Shown here piece by piece: positions 1-32,300 of a stretch of 64,000 nt of DNA; within the stretch, counting starts at the first letter, position 1, and each line of letters begins with the position of its first letter. The DNA comes from Streptomyces sp. NBC_01210 (GTDB taxonomy: Bacteria > Actinomycetota > Actinomycetes > Streptomycetales > Streptomycetaceae), in assembly GCF_036010325.1 (NCBI RefSeq), contig NZ_CP108549.1, forward strand, positions 7,006,001-7,070,000. The letters are read 5' to 3'. The notes under the pieces are model-generated. The model saw nothing but the letters and a program-made list of their open reading frames with translations. It did not search any database and had not been told where the DNA came from. Position numbers and translations under genes: made by a program.

Positions 1-2585
1 TCGGTGTGGGGGAGGGTTTCCTGGGCCATGGCGGAGAGGGTTCCGTCGGGGCCGAGTTCCAGGTAGGTGGTGACGCCCTGCCCGTCCAGGTGGGTGATGC
101 CGTCGGCGAAGCGGACTGCTTGGCGGACGTGTCGTACCCAGTAGTCGGCGGTGCCGAGGTCCTCGGGTGTGGCGAGTTGGCCGGTGAGGTTGGAGACGAC
201 GGGGATGCTCGGTGTCGAGTAGGTCAGGCTGGCGGCGATGGTGCGGAACTCGTCGAGCATGGGTTCCATGCGGGGGGAGTGGAAGGCGTGGCTGACGCGG
301 AGCTTTCGGACCTTGCGGCCCTGCTCCCGCCAGTACTCCAGCACCTCCACCACAGCAGCTTCGTCGCCGGAGACAACGACGGACGAGGGTCCGTTGATCG
401 CGGCGATGGCGATCTCCGTCTCGCGGCCCTCAATCGTCGCCAGGATTTCGGCTTCGGTGGCCTGGATCGCGGCCATGGCTCCACCGGCGGGCAGGGCCTG
501 CATGAGGCGGCCTCGTCCCGCGACGAGCTTGGTGGCGTCTTCGAGGGTGAAGACGCCCGCCACGTGTGCGGCAGCGAGTTCGCCGACGGAGTGGCCGACG
601 AGGAAGTCCGGGGTCAGTCCCCAGGCCTCGACGAGTCGGAAGAGTGCGACCTCGATCGCGAACAGTGCGGCCTGGGTGAACACCGTCTGATCCAGCAGAC
701 CGGAGTCCACGTCCTCCGTGTCGAAGACGAGGTCCTTCAGCGGACGCTCGAGGTGCCCGTCAAAGTGCGCACAGACTTCGTCGAAGGCCTCCGCGAAGAC
801 GGGGTACGTCTCGTACAGCTCGCGGCCCATCCCGGCCCGCTGGCTGCCCTGTCCCGTGAACAGGAACGCCAGCTTGCCGCCCGTACCGGTCGAGCCGTCG
901 ACCAGTCCTGGGGCCGTCCGTCCGGCGGCGAGAGCCTCCAGCCCGGACAGCAGCTCCTCACGGCTCGCGCCCGAGACCACCGCCCGGTGCTCGAACCGCG
1001 CCCGTGACACGGCAAGCGAGTAGCCCACATCCGCCAGACCCGGCTCGGAGCCCTCGACGAAGGAGTGCAGCCGCTGAGCCTGCGCCCGCAGCGCACCCTC
1101 AGTCTTGCCCGACAGCACCCACGGAACCACCCCGCCGACCGTCGGAGTCACAGGAGCCACAGCGGCCTCCACGACCGGCGCCTGCTCCAGAACCACATGC
1201 GCATTCGTGCCACTGACGCCGAACGAAGACACCGCGGCCCGCCGCGGACGCCCGGTCTCCGGCCAGTCCCGCGCCTCGGTCAGCAGCGACACCGCCCCCG
1301 CCGACCAGTCGATTTTCCGAGAAGGGGCGTCCACATGCAGGGTCTTCGGCATGACACCCGCGCGCAGTGCCAGGACCATCTTGATGATGCCGGCGGCACC
1401 GGCCGCCGCCTGCGTGTGGCCGACATTCGACTTGAACGACCCCAGCCACAGAGGCTGTTCCGCAGGACGGTCCTTGCCGTACGTGGCCAGCAGCGCCTGG
1501 GCCTCGATCGGGTCGCCCAGCCGCGTACCCGTACCGTGCGCCTCGACCACATCCACATCGGCCGTCGACAGACCCGCGTTGGTCAGGGCCTGGCGGATGA
1601 CGCGCTGCTGGGCGGGGCCGTTGGGCGCGGTGAGGCCGCTGCTCGCGCCGTCCTGGTTGACGGCGGAGCCGCGTACGACCGCGAGGACCTTGTGGCCGTT
1701 GCGCTCGGCGTCCGACAGCCGCTCCAGAAGCAGCATCCCGACGCCCTCGGAGAAGCCCGTTCCGTCGGCCGCGTCGGCGAAGGCTTTGCAGCGGCCGTCG
1801 AGCGCGAGGCCTCGCTGCCGCGAGAACTCCAGGTACGTACCCGGAGTGGCCATCACGGTGGCGCCGCCGGCCAGGGCGAGGGTGCAGTCGCCGTTGCGCA
1901 GTGCCTGCGCCGCGAGGTGCAGCGTCACGAGGGACGACGAGCAGGCCGTGTCCACGGTGACGGCCGGACCTTCGAGGCCCAGGGTGTAGGAGACGCGGCC
2001 GGAGGCGACACTGCCGGAACCGCCCGTGCCGAGGAAGCCCTCGATGCCTTCGGGGATACCCTCCTGCGCGGGGGACGGCGTGTAGTCGGTGTTGTTCATC
2101 AAGCCCGCGAACACGCCGGTCCTGCTGCCGTGCACCGACTCCGGGTCGATCCCGGCCCGCTCGAACGCCTCCCACGATGCTTCGAGCAGCAGCCGCTGCT
2201 GCGGGTCCATTGCCAGCGCCTCACGCGGCGAGATCCGGAAGAAGGTGGGGTCGAAGTCCCCGGCCCCTTCCAGGAATCCGCCGCGCGGTACCCGCTTCTC
2301 GCCGTCGTGGCCGGGGTCGCTCGCGGCGTTCTCGTCCGCGAGGGACAAGGCATCGATGTCCCACCCACGGTCGGTGGGGACCTCCGTGATGCCGTCACGT
2401 CCGTCGATCACGAGCTGCCACAGCGCCTCGGGCGTGGTGATCCCGCCCGGGTAGCGGCAGGCCATGCCGATGATCGCGATCGGCTCGCGGTCCTTGTCCT
2501 CCGCCTCGCGCAGGCGGCGTCGGGTATCGCGCAGGTCGGCCGTCGCCCGCTTGAGGTAGTCGACCAATTTCTCTTCGTTCGACAC
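1..2585 (-). CDS. PKS-5, modular type I polyketide synthase, 5' part (module 11: docking-KS-AT...)
   Basis: The gene starts at GTG 2585 (protein begins [13 protein letters not shown]), chosen because GGAG lies 8 bases upstream; an in-frame GTG 12 bases further up has no such spacing. The reading frame stays open to the window edge, giving about 861 residues. Residues 1-30 form an N-terminal coiled-coil docking helix of the EEKL..YLKR type. The KS follows at about 35-460, with the active Cys in DTACSSS and His in EAHGTGT and SNVGH. The AT starts at about 570 (FTGQGSQ, GHSVGE) and contains HAFH, predicting malonyl-CoA. The remaining domains lie outside. It is 37 bases downstream of PKS-4 with no promoter between, so cotranscribed, and its docking helix fits the PKS-4 C-terminus. 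The AT DNA is nearly identical to that of module 2 in PKS-1. Confidence 0.95.
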   Translation of the reverse strand, partial: MSNEEKLVDYLKRATADLRDTRRRLREAEDKDREPIAIIGMACRYPGGITTPEALWQLVIDGRDGITEVPTDRGWDIDALSLADENAASDPGHDGEKRVPRGGFLEGAGDFDPTFFRISPREALAMDPQQRLLLEASWEAFERAGIDPESVHGSRTGVFAGLMNNTDYTPSPAQEGIPEGIEGFLGTGGSGSVASGRVSYTLGLEGPAVTVDTACSSSLVTLHLAAQALRNGDCTLALAGGATVMATPGTYLEFSRQRGLALDGRCKAFADAADGTGFSEGVGMLLLERLSDAERNGHKVLAVVRGSAVNQDGASSGLTAPNGPAQQRVIRQALTNAGLSTADVDVVEAHGTGTRLGDPIEAQALLATYGKDRPAEQPLWLGSFKSNVGHTQAAAGAAGIIKMVLALRAGVMPKTLHVDAPSRKIDWSAGAVSLLTEARDWPETGRPRRAAVSSFGVSGTNAHVVLEQAPVVEAAVAPVTPTVGGVVPWVLSGKTEGALRAQAQRLHSFVEGSEPGLADVGYSLAVSRARFEHRAVVSGASREELLSGLEALAAGRTAPGLVDGSTGTGGKLAFLFTGQGSQRAGMGRELYETYPVFAEAFDEVCAHFDGHLERPLKDLVFDTEDVDSGLLDQTVFTQAALFAIEVALFRLVEAWGLTPDFLVGHSVGELAAAHVAGVFTLEDATKLVAGRGRLMQALPAGGAMAAIQATEAEILATIEGRETEIAIAAINGPSSVVVSGDEAAVVEVLEYWREQGRKVRKLRVSHAFHSPRMEPMLDEFRTIAASLTYSTPSIPVVSNLTGQLATPEDLGTADYWVRHVRQAVRFADGITHLDGQGVTTYLELGPDGTLSAMAQETLPHT
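89..1127. repeat. Near-identical AT block shared by module 11 and module 2
   Basis: Matches 48572-49610 at a constant offset of 48,483 over about 1,040 bases. I found no difference in the stretches compared, and overlapping translations agree. It covers most of the AT and the KS-AT linker of two different genes. Confidence 0.85.
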
Positions 2586-2622
2586 TGAGGTCACTCCACT
2601 GTGAGGGCTACGACGTGCGGGT

Positions 2623-23313
<20,691 letters not shown>

Positions 23314-23497
23314 CTAAAGCAACCTCTTGAGGACGGACAGCACATTGGCACCTGGGCAATACATGAGATCGCGCCGCACGCGAAACCCCGGCGGAAGCCT
23401 TTTTGCGACGTGACTCCCCGGCTGGGAGACCCATTCGGCGATGCCTCGAACCGGCTAGGGATGAGCACGGCGACACACCGACATGACTTCACATACG

Positions 23498-23553
23498 ACG
23501 CTAGGAGATAGCCACCCGACGCGGCACCCCTAACCTTCCCTAAGCGCCCCCCT
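23498..23553 (-). promoter_or_regulatory. Promoter and putative activator operator upstream of PKS-4
   Basis: On the minus strand three G-rich heptamers, AGGGGGG (23553-23547), AGGGAAG (23541-23535) and AGGGGTG (23531-23525), start 12 and 10 bp apart (22 bp in total). Then 21 bp lead to TAGCGT (23503-23498), a TANNNT -10 box. The expected start near 23491 leaves a leader of about 178 bases before ATG 23313. The same layout recurs at three other promoters in the window. The leader itself holds no gene or other feature that I can support. Confidence 0.6.
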
Positions 23554-23557
23554 ACGC

Positions 23558-23605
23558 CCCCCAGGGCCGGCCACACTCCTTTGGGGAGGTGACCGGCCCT
23601 GGGGG
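23558..23605 (-). terminator. Hairpin terminator after PKS-3
   Basis: Arms 23558-23574 and 23589-23605 pair over 17 bp with one mismatch around a 14-base loop (core CAGGGCCGG / CCGGCCCTG). It begins 18 bases past the PKS-3 stop and sits directly before the PKS-4 operator repeats. There is no U tract, which is common for Streptomyces terminators. Confidence 0.65.
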
Positions 23606-23623
23606 CGGAGGGAATTGCTTTGG

Positions 23624-26600
23624 TCAGGACAGACCGAGCTCCTGATCGATCATGGCGAACATCTCGTCGTCGCTCGCCGATGTGAGGTCCGTGGCCACGG
23701 TCGCCGCGCCGCCGCCCACGACGACCGAGCGGCCGAGCGTGGCCAGCAGAGCCTGGAGCCGGTTGACGACCTTGTCGCGGTCCTCGTCGGACAGATCGGC
23801 GGCGGAGACTGTGGCCTCGAGACGGCCGAGATCGGCATGGACGGGGGTGGCTCCCGGACCCGCGGCATCGGCGGAGAACTGGGTGCCGAGATACTTCGCC
23901 ACCGCGCCCGCCGACGGGTAGTCGAAGATCAGAGTCGCGGGCAGCCGCAGACCGGTTGCGCCATTGAGCCGGTTGCGCAGCTCCAGGGCGGTCAGCGAGT
24001 CGACGCCGAGGTCCAGGAAGCCGCGGCCCGGCTCGACCTGCCTGCTCCCGCTGAAGCCCAGCACCTTGGCGACGTTCAACTGCACCAGTTCCAGCAGCAC
24101 TTCGGCCTGCTTCTCATCGGCGAGCCCCGAGAGCCGCTGCGCGAGCGAACTGCCCTGCGGTTCCGCGTCCGCCGCGGCCGACGCCGCACGCCGCACCGGG
24201 ACCTTGACCAGCCGGTCGAGCAGAGCGGTGAGTTCACCGGACGAGGCCTGGGCACGCAGGCGGGGGAAGTCCAGCCGTACGGGTACGGAGACGGCCTCCC
24301 CGGTGGCCAGCGCGGCGTCGAACAGCGCCAGCCCCTCGGTGGAGGAGATCGTGGCCAGGCCCGAGCCGGTGATTCGCTGTACGTCGCCGGCAGCGAGGTT
24401 CGCGGTCAGGTCACTGCGCTGCTCCCACAGACCCCAGGCCAGTGAGTGGGCGGTGAGGCCCGCGGCCCTGCGGTGCCGCGCGAGAGCGTCGAGGAACACG
24501 TTCGCCGCGGCGTAGTTCGCCTGACCGGGGCCGCCGAAGACGCCCGCGGCCGAGGAGAAGAGCACGAACGCGGCCAGCTCGAGGCCCTGTGTCAGCAGAT
24601 GCAGGTTGACCGCCGCGTCGACCTTCGGCCGCATGACCGCTTCGAGACGTTCGGGGGTGAGCGATCCGACTACACCGTCGTCGAGCGTGCCCGCCGTATG
24701 GACAACGGCGGTCAGCGGACGGTCCGCGGGTACGGCGGCCAGCAGGGCCGCCAGAGCCTCCCGGTCCGCGGCGTCGCACGCGGCGACAGTCGCCTCGGCC
24801 CCGAGCCCGGCGAGCTCGGCCACCAGCTCGGTGACACCCGCGGCCTCGGTCCCGCGGCGACTTGCCAGCAGCAGATGGCGGGCGCCGTACTCGGTCACCA
24901 GATGACGCGCCATCAGCGCGCCGAGCGTGCCGGTACCACCGGTGATCAGTACCGTGCCCTCGGGATTGAGCTTCGGGCGCGCAGGCTCGGCAGGTTCCTC
25001 GGTCCTGGCGAGTTTCGGCACATACAGAGCGTCGCCACGCAGGGCGAGCTCGGGCTCCTTCGAGACGGCCGCCGCCGACAACACGTCACGCGTCACGGTG
25101 TCCGCGCCGGCCGGGTCGAGGTCGAGGAGGACGAACTGCCCCGGGTTCTCGGCCTCCGCCGAGCGGACCAGACCCCATAGGGGTGCGTGCACAAGGTCGG
25201 TGGGTGCTGCGTCAGCATGCCCAGCCGTAGCGCTCCGGGTGATCAGGACGAGCCGCGACCCGCCGAACCGCTCGTCGGCCAGCCACGCCCGTACGGTCTC
25301 CAGCGCCCGTACAGAAGCGGCGCGAGCCCCCTCCGCCAGACCCGTGAGGTCCTCTGCGGCGACCGGCGCGAAGGGCAGGAAGACGATCTCCGGCACGGGC
25401 GCGCCCGCATCGACGGCAGCGGCGAGATCGGCGAGGTCCGGATGGATCGCCAACTCTGCCGCGCCGACGCCGGCGCTCTTCAGTGCGCCGTGCAGGCCGA
25501 ACCTGTCGCCTCCCAAGGCTGCCCACTGCCCGCCGGCGGACGCGGTCGGTGCCGCCGGAACACTCGGGGCCTTCACCCAGTCGACGTGGAACAACGACTC
25601 GTGCCACGCGCCCCCCGCCGAAGACAACTGCCGTGCTGATACGGGACGCGTCGCCAGGCCCGCCACGGAGACGACGGGGGCGCCGGTGGTGTCGGCGGCC
25701 GCCAGCGTGATCCGCCGGTCGCTGTCGACACTGAGCCGTACACGCAGATGGGAGGCGCCCTCGGCGTGGAAGCTGACGCCGGCCCACGAGAACGGGAGCC
25801 GCACCTCGGCTTCGTCACCCCCGCCGCCGTTCTGCGCGGCGTGGTTGGCGCCGACGATGACGGCGTGCAACGCGGCGTCGAGGAGCGCGGGATGCACGGC
25901 GAACCCGTCGGTGCCGGTGCCCGAGGCCAGCTCCACCTCGGCGAAGATCTCCTCGCCGCGCACCCAGACCGAGCGCAGGCACTGGAAGGTGGGCCCGTAC
26001 TCGTAGCCCTGCTCGATCAGCCCCTCGTACAGGCCGTCGAGCACGACCTCCTCGCCCCCGGCCGGCGGCCAGGACATCAGGTCGGCATCCACGGTCGCCA
26101 CGGTCGGGGCGAGCGCGCCCACAGCATGTGGCGTCCACGGCTCGTCGACGGCGTTGTCCGGGCGTGAGTAGATACCGACCGTGCGGCGTTGCGACGAGTC
26201 GGGGGCGCCCACGACGACCTGCAACTGGAGCGCCCCCGCCTCCGGCAGCACGAGCGGAGCCTGAATCGTCAGCTCTTCGACCTGGCCGTAACCCACCTGG
26301 TCGCCGGCGTGGATCGCGAGCTCGACCAGTCCGGTGCCGGGCAGGAGAACGGTGCCCATGACGGCGTGGTCGGCCAGCCACGGGTGCGTACGGAGGGAGA
26401 CCCGGCCGGTGAGCAGCAAGCTGTCGGAGTCGGCAGGGGCGACGGCGGCTCCGAGCAGTGCGTGTTCGCTCTGTACGAGGCCCAGGCCGACGGCGTCATG
26501 AGCGGAGGCGGGGCCTTCGAGCCAGTAGTGGGCGTGTTGGAAGGCGTAGGTGGGGAGGTCGATGCGGCGGGGGTTGTGGCCTGTGAATACGCCGTTCCAG

Positions 26601-29254
26601 TCGAGTTCTGCGCCGTGTACGTGTGCGTGGGCGATGGCTTGGGTGAGGGTGTCGGTTTCGGGGCGGTTTTTGCGCAGGAGGGGGGTGAAGAGGGTGTTGT
26701 CGGTGTGGGGGAGGGTTTCCTGGGCCATGGCGGAGAGGGTTCCGTCGGGGCCCAGCTCGATGAAGGTGGTGACGCCTTGGGTGGCGAGGTGGGTGATGCC
26801 GTCGGCGAAGCGGACTGCTTGGCGGACGTGGCGTACCCAGTAGTCGGCGGTGCTGAGGTCTTCGGGTGTGGCGAGCCGGCCGGTGAGGTTGGAGACGACC
26901 GGGATGCGCGGTGTCGAGTAGGTCAGGCTTGCGGCGATGGTGTGGAACTCGTCGAGCATGGGTTCCATGCGGGGGGAGTGGAAGGCGTGGCTGACGCGGA
27001 GCTTTCGGACCTTGCGGTCCTGCTCCCGCCAGTACTCCAGCACCTCCACCACAGCGTTCTCGTCACCGGAGACAACGACGGACGAGGGTCCGTTGATCGC
27101 GGCGATGGCGATCTCGTGCTCCCGGCCTTCCAGCAGCGGCAGAATCTCCGGCTCGGTGGCCTGGATCGCGGCCATCGCTCCGCCGGCCGGGAGGGCCTGC
27201 ATGAGGCGGCCTCGTGCAGCCACCAGCTTGGTGGCGTCTTCGAGGGTGAAGACGCCTGCTGCGTGTGCGGCAGCGAGTTCGCCGACGGAGTGGCCGACGA
27301 GGAAGTCGGCAGTGAGGCCCCAGGCCTCGACGAGTCGGAAGAGTGCGACTTCGATCGCGAACAGTGCGGCCTGGGTGAATACCGTCTGGTCGAGCAGGCC
27401 GGAGTCTGCGTCCTCCGTGTCGAAGACGAGGTCCTTCAGTGGACGCTCGAGGTGCCCGTCAAAGTGCGCACAGACTTCGTCGAAGGCCTCCGCGAAGACG
27501 GGGTAGGTCTCGTACAGCTCGCGGCCCATCCCGGTCCGCTGGCTGCCCTGTCCCGTGAACAGGAACGCCAGCCGGCCACGGCCTATGCTCCCGGCAGTCA
27601 CCGCACCCGACAGATCGCCGGTGGCCAACGCCCGTACACCCGCGAGGAGTTCAGTCCGGTCAGTGCCGGTGACGACGGCCCGGTGCTCGAACCGCGCCCG
27701 CGACACCGCAAGCGAGTAACCCACATCCGCCAGACCCAGCTCGGAGCCCTCGACGAAGGAGTACAGCCGCTGGGCCTGCGCCCGCAGCGCGTCCTCGGAC
27801 TTGCCGGAGAGCACCCACGGAACGACCCCACCGACAACAGGAACCTCAGAAGTCGGCTCGGCCTCGACGGCCGGCGCCTGCTCCAGGATCACATGTGCAT
27901 TCGTACCGCTGAGGCCGAACGACGAGACGCCTGCCCGGCGCGGACGCCCGACCTCGGGCCACTCCCGTGCCTCGGTCAGCAGCTGGACATCGCCCGCCGA
28001 CCAATCGATCTTTCGCGAAGGCTCGTCGACATGAAGGGTCTTGGGCATGATGCCGTTGCGCAGTGCCATGACCATCTTGATGACGCTGACGACGCCCGCG
28101 GCGGCCTGCGTATGGCCAAGGTTGGACTTGATCGAGCCGAGCCACAGCGGCTCCGCCCCCTCGCGCCCCTGGCCATAAGTGGCGATGAGGGCCTGCGCCT
28201 CGATGGGATCGCCGAGCGTGGTCCCGGTGCCGTGCGCCTCGACCACGTCGACTTCCGCGGTCGTCAGCCGGGCGTCCGCAAGAGCCTGGCGGATCATGCG
28301 CTGCTGGGAAGGGCCGTTGGGGGCGGTGAGGCCGTTGGACGCACCGTCCTGGTTGACGGCAGAACCGCGCATCACGGCAAGGATGTTGTGGCCGTTGCGC
28401 TGCGCGTCCGAAAGCCGCTCCAGGAGAAGCATTCCCACGCCCTCGCCCCAGATCGTGCCGTCCGCGGCATCGGCGAACGCCTTGATACGGCCATCCGTCG
28501 CGAGTCCGCGCTGCCGGGCGAAGTCGGTGAAGGAGATGGGGGTCGCCTGGACCTGGGCCCCGCCGGCGAGCGCGAGCGTGCAGTCGCCGCGCCGCAGCGC
28601 CTGTGCGGCGAGATGCAGCGAAACCAGGGACGACGAGCACGCCGTGTCCAGCGTGATCGCGGGCCCCTGGAGGCCGAGGCTGTAGGCGATTCGGCCCGAG
28701 GCGACGCTGTTGACATTTCCGTTGGAAAGGAACGGCTCGATATCGGCCGGTACGGTCGGGAGAATACAGCCGTATTCGTTGTGGATCATCCCCAGATACA
28801 CGCCGGTCGAACTGCCCTTGAGCGAGTTGGGGTCGATCCCCGCACGCTCGAAGACCTCCCACGACGTCTCAAGGACGAGCCGCTGCTGGGGGTCCATCGC
28901 GACGGCCTCGCGCGGCGATATTCCGAAGAACGCGGGGTCGAATGCGTCGGCGTCCTCGATGAAACCGCCTTGGTGCACGTACGTCGTGCCGGGGCGGTCG
29001 GGGTCCGGGTCGTACAGCGAATCCAGTTCCCAGCCGCGGCCCTTGGGAAAATCGGAGATCGCGTCGACCCCGTCCGCCACCAGCTGCCACAGGTCCTCGG
29101 GTGAGGTCACTCCGCCGGGGAAGCGGCAGGCCATACCCACGATCGCGACCGGCTCGTGCTCCGCTTCCTCGACCTCGACCAGGCGATGACGAGTTCGGCG
29201 CAGCTCGGCCGTCACGAACTTGAGATTTTCCAGAAGTTTCTCGTCCTGCACCAT
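23624..29254 (-). CDS. PKS-3, single-module type I polyketide synthase (module 6: KS-AT-DH-KR-ACP)
   Basis: A protein of about 1,876 residues doing one chain extension. Docking helix ([12 protein letters not shown], 1-30); KS about 33-460 with DTACSSS; AT about 560-910 with GHSVGE and HAFH (malonyl-CoA); DH with [10 protein letters not shown] at about 965 and DAALH; KR with GGTGTLG at about 1440 and TLDD (B-type); ACP with GVDSL at about 1750; C-terminal docking region ending [18 protein letters not shown] 29254 is preferred because AGGTG stands 7 bases upstream; GTG 29257 and GTG 29251 are alternatives. It follows PKS-2 by 88 bases without a visible promoter. KS, DH and KR are more diverged from the other modules, while the AT is the recurrent copy. 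Predicted to leave a trans double bond. Confidence 0.96.
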   Translation of the reverse strand: MVQDEKLLENLKFVTAELRRTRHRLVEVEEAEHEPVAIVGMACRFPGGVTSPEDLWQLVADGVDAISDFPKGRGWELDSLYDPDPDRPGTTYVHQGGFIEDADAFDPAFFGISPREAVAMDPQQRLVLETSWEVFERAGIDPNSLKGSSTGVYLGMIHNEYGCILPTVPADIEPFLSNGNVNSVASGRIAYSLGLQGPAITLDTACSSSLVSLHLAAQALRRGDCTLALAGGAQVQATPISFTDFARQRGLATDGRIKAFADAADGTIWGEGVGMLLLERLSDAQRNGHNILAVMRGSAVNQDGASNGLTAPNGPSQQRMIRQALADARLTTAEVDVVEAHGTGTTLGDPIEAQALIATYGQGREGAEPLWLGSIKSNLGHTQAAAGVVSVIKMVMALRNGIMPKTLHVDEPSRKIDWSAGDVQLLTEAREWPEVGRPRRAGVSSFGLSGTNAHVILEQAPAVEAEPTSEVPVVGGVVPWVLSGKSEDALRAQAQRLYSFVEGSELGLADVGYSLAVSRARFEHRAVVTGTDRTELLAGVRALATGDLSGAVTAGSIGRGRLAFLFTGQGSQRTGMGRELYETYPVFAEAFDEVCAHFDGHLERPLKDLVFDTEDADSGLLDQTVFTQAALFAIEVALFRLVEAWGLTADFLVGHSVGELAAAHAAGVFTLEDATKLVAARGRLMQALPAGGAMAAIQATEPEILPLLEGREHEIAIAAINGPSSVVVSGDENAVVEVLEYWREQDRKVRKLRVSHAFHSPRMEPMLDEFHTIAASLTYSTPRIPVVSNLTGRLATPEDLSTADYWVRHVRQAVRFADGITHLATQGVTTFIELGPDGTLSAMAQETLPHTDNTLFTPLLRKNRPETDTLTQAIAHAHVHGAELDWNGVFTGHNPRRIDLPTYAFQHAHYWLEGPASAHDAVGLGLVQSEHALLGAAVAPADSDSLLLTGRVSLRTHPWLADHAVMGTVLLPGTGLVELAIHAGDQVGYGQVEELTIQAPLVLPEAGALQLQVVVGAPDSSQRRTVGIYSRPDNAVDEPWTPHAVGALAPTVATVDADLMSWPPAGGEEVVLDGLYEGLIEQGYEYGPTFQCLRSVWVRGEEIFAEVELASGTGTDGFAVHPALLDAALHAVIVGANHAAQNGGGGDEAEVRLPFSWAGVSFHAEGASHLRVRLSVDSDRRITLAAADTTGAPVVSVAGLATRPVSARQLSSAGGAWHESLFHVDWVKAPSVPAAPTASAGGQWAALGGDRFGLHGALKSAGVGAAELAIHPDLADLAAAVDAGAPVPEIVFLPFAPVAAEDLTGLAEGARAASVRALETVRAWLADERFGGSRLVLITRSATAGHADAAPTDLVHAPLWGLVRSAEAENPGQFVLLDLDPAGADTVTRDVLSAAAVSKEPELALRGDALYVPKLARTEEPAEPARPKLNPEGTVLITGGTGTLGALMARHLVTEYGARHLLLASRRGTEAAGVTELVAELAGLGAEATVAACDAADREALAALLAAVPADRPLTAVVHTAGTLDDGVVGSLTPERLEAVMRPKVDAAVNLHLLTQGLELAAFVLFSSAAGVFGGPGQANYAAANVFLDALARHRRAAGLTAHSLAWGLWEQRSDLTANLAAGDVQRITGSGLATISSTEGLALFDAALATGEAVSVPVRLDFPRLRAQASSGELTALLDRLVKVPVRRAASAAADAEPQGSSLAQRLSGLADEKQAEVLLELVQLNVAKVLGFSGSRQVEPGRGFLDLGVDSLTALELRNRLNGATGLRLPATLIFDYPSAGAVAKYLGTQFSADAAGPGATPVHADLGRLEATVSAADLSDEDRDKVVNRLQALLATLGRSVVVGGGAATVATDLTSASDDEMFAMIDQELGLS

Positions 29255-29342
29255 CACATATCACCTATCGAAGTCAAATACTGTGCGAGAGCTGGAGAGG
29301 CCGGGACTGATAATTCAGTGCATCCCGGCACGGGATGAATTC

Positions 29343-32300
29343 TCAAGCCTTGCCGAATTCCCGCTGGATAATGGCCAACATCTCGTCGGCCGTCGCCGAT
29401 TCAAGATCGTCACTGCCGTCGTCCGCCCCGGTCGTGGCGCTCTGGATTTCGTTCCACTTGGAAAGCAGGCCCTGCAGCCGATCCGTGATACTCACTGCCC
29501 GGTCGTCCTCGTTGCCTTCGTCACTGTCAAGTGCGACGCGGGACATCGCGGACTCCACACGGTCCAGCTCGGACAGCACCGAGCCGACGGGCGCGGCATG
29601 GGCCGGGTCTGTGGTGCTGCCGACCACCTCGGCGCACAGGTACTGCGCCAGATCCAGCGGGGTGGGGTAGTCGAAAACCAAAGTGGCCGGGAGACGGAGT
29701 TCGCTGCTCGCGCTGATGTGGGAATTCAGGCGGTTGCGCAGCTCGACTGCGGTCAGTGAGTCGAAGCCCAGTTCCTTGAAGCTCCGTTCGGCCTCGATCG
29801 AGCCCGCGCCCGAATGCCCGAGTACCGCGGCCACATTCGACACCACCAGTTCGAGGACGCTCCTCAACTGCTCGGCGGGCGAAAGTCCGGCGAGGCGATC
29901 AGCCAAAGACGGAGCCTTCGCTTCGGCGTCGACACCCGCGTTCGCGTGTGCCACCCGCCGCGCCGGGATGCGTACGAGCTTCCGCAGGATCGCGAACTCC
30001 GCACTGTCGTCCGCCTGCACCCGGGCAGGCTGCAGACCCATCGGAGAAACCACCGCGTACCCCGATTCGCGTGCTGTGTCGAGGAGTTGGAGGGCGAGTT
30101 GGGTGGGGAGGGGGGTCATGCCGGAGCGGTGGATGCGTTCGATGTCTGCGGTGGTGAGGTGTCCGGTGATTCCGCTGCGCTGCTCCCACAGGCCCCATTG
30201 GAGGGAGGTTGCGGGGAGGCCGAGCGAGCGGCGGTGGTGGGCGAGTGCGTCGAGGAAGGTGTTGGCGGCGGCGTAGTTGCCCTGTCCCGGGTCGCCGAAG
30301 AGGCCGGCTGAGGAGGAGAAGAGGACGAAGGCGGAGAGGTCGAGGTCCTTCGTCAGCTCATGCAGGTTGAGGGCCGCGTCGACTTTGGGTCGCAGGACGG
30401 CGTCGGTGCGCTCGGGGGTGAGGGACGCGACGAGGCCGTCGTCGAGGACGCCGGCGGTGTGGATGACGGCGGTGAGGGGGCGCTCGAGGGGGATGGCGGC
30501 GAGGAGGGTCGCGAGGGCTTCGCGGTCGGCTGCGTCGCAGGCGGCGAACTCGACGTTGTCCGCGCCGAGTTCGATCAGCTCGGCGGCGAGGTCGTGCGTG
30601 CCGTCCGCGTTCTGCCCGCGACGGCTGGTGAGGATGAGGTTGCGTACGCCGTGCTCGGTGACGAGATGGCGGGCAACGAGGCCGCCCAGAGTTCCTGCAC
30701 CGGTGATCAGCGCGGTGCCGTCCGGGTTGGGCGCGGCGGTGTCGCTGTCGTCGGTGTTCTTGGCGACTCGGGTCAGCCGCGGTACGTATACGGACCCTTC
30801 CCGCAGGGCGGCCTGCGGCTCGCCGACGCGAAGTACCGGCCACAGGGCCGCGAGCTCTGCGGATTCGTCGGTGTCGAGGAGGACGAAACGGTCGGGGTTC
30901 TCGGCTTGTGCGGAGCGTACGAGGCCCCAGATGGGTGCGTTGGCCAGGTCGGTGACGTCTTCACCCGGCCGGGCGGCGACCGCACCGCGCGTGACGAAGA
31001 CGAGGTGGGACTCGGCGAAGCGGTCTTCTGCCAGCCAGCCCTGGACGAGGGCGAGCGCGTGGTGTGTGGCCTGGTGTGCGCCGACAGCCGTGTCCCCGTC
31101 GTCGTATCCCGCGAGGGGAGCGAAGACGATCTCGGGGATCGTGTCGGCGGCGCCGAGTTCGGCCAGGTTCGCGAACACCGGGCCGCCGTCGGTGAAGGTA
31201 TCCGGCTCGCCCAGTACAGCCCATGTACTCGGGCTCGCCGATGGGAGGGACAGCTCCGGCAGCCATTCCACCTGGAAGAGAGAGTCGTGGAACGGGCTGT
31301 GTCCGATGCTGAGTTCGTCGGTGGTGGGCCGGCGCCAGGTGATGGATTGTGCGGTGAGGACGGGTGTTCCCGTTTCGTCGGCGGCCGCGATCGAGCCGTC
31401 GGCGGGGGAGAGCTTCACACGCAGAGTTGAGGCGCCGGAGGCGTGGAGGGATACACCGTTCCAGCAGGAGGTGATGCGTGGCTGGTCGGTCTGGTTCAGG
31501 GGGAGTGCGTGCAGGGCTGCGTCGAGGAGTGCGGGGTGGAGGCTGAAGCCGTAGCCGTAGCCGTAGCCGTCGGTGGCGGTGTCTTCGGGGAGTGTGACCT
31601 CGGCGTAGATGTCGGTGTCGAGTCGCCAGGCGGCGCGCAGGCCCTGGAAGGCGGGGCCATATGCCAAATCGGCTTGCGCGAGACGCTCGTAGATCTCATT
31701 CACGTCGATCGAAGCGGCACCTTGCGGCGGCCACACTGACAAGTCGAAGTCCACGCCGGACGTGTCATTAGTGAGCAGGCCCTCGGCGTTCTTCGACCAT
31801 GGCGTGTCGGCTTCGGCGCTGTCGAGGCGCGAGTGGATTGCCACCGGTCGGCGTCCCTGATCATCGGCGGCGTCGACGGCCAGTCGCAGCACCACTCCGC
31901 CCTGCTCGGGGAGGACCAGCGGGGCATGGAGCGTCAACTCCTGGACGTGGCCGCAACCGATCCGGTCACCGGCGTGGATCGCGAGCTCGACCAGCGCCGG
32001 GCTCGGCACCACTGCCGAACCCATGACGGTGTGGTCGGCCAGCCACGGGTGCGACTGGAGGGAAAGCCGGCCCGTCAGCAGCACTCCCCCCGTGTCGGGG
32101 AGGATCGCGGCCGCGCCGAGCAGCGGGTGCTCTGTCTCGTCCAGCCCGAGGCTGGTGGCATCACCGGCTGCGGCTGTGGCCCGCAGCCAGTAGTGCTGGT
32201 GTTGGAAGGCGTAGGTCGGCAGCTCCACACGTTGCCCACCACGGCCCGCGTATACGCCGTTCCAGTCGAGTTCTGCGCCGTGGACGTGTGCGTGGGCGAT

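Noticed and set aside
6..1007. Long plus-strand open frames throughout 1-56500, including some over 1,000 codons
   Set aside because: They lie opposite the PKS genes, have no recognisable domains, and exist because high-GC coding DNA lacks stops in the complementary frames.
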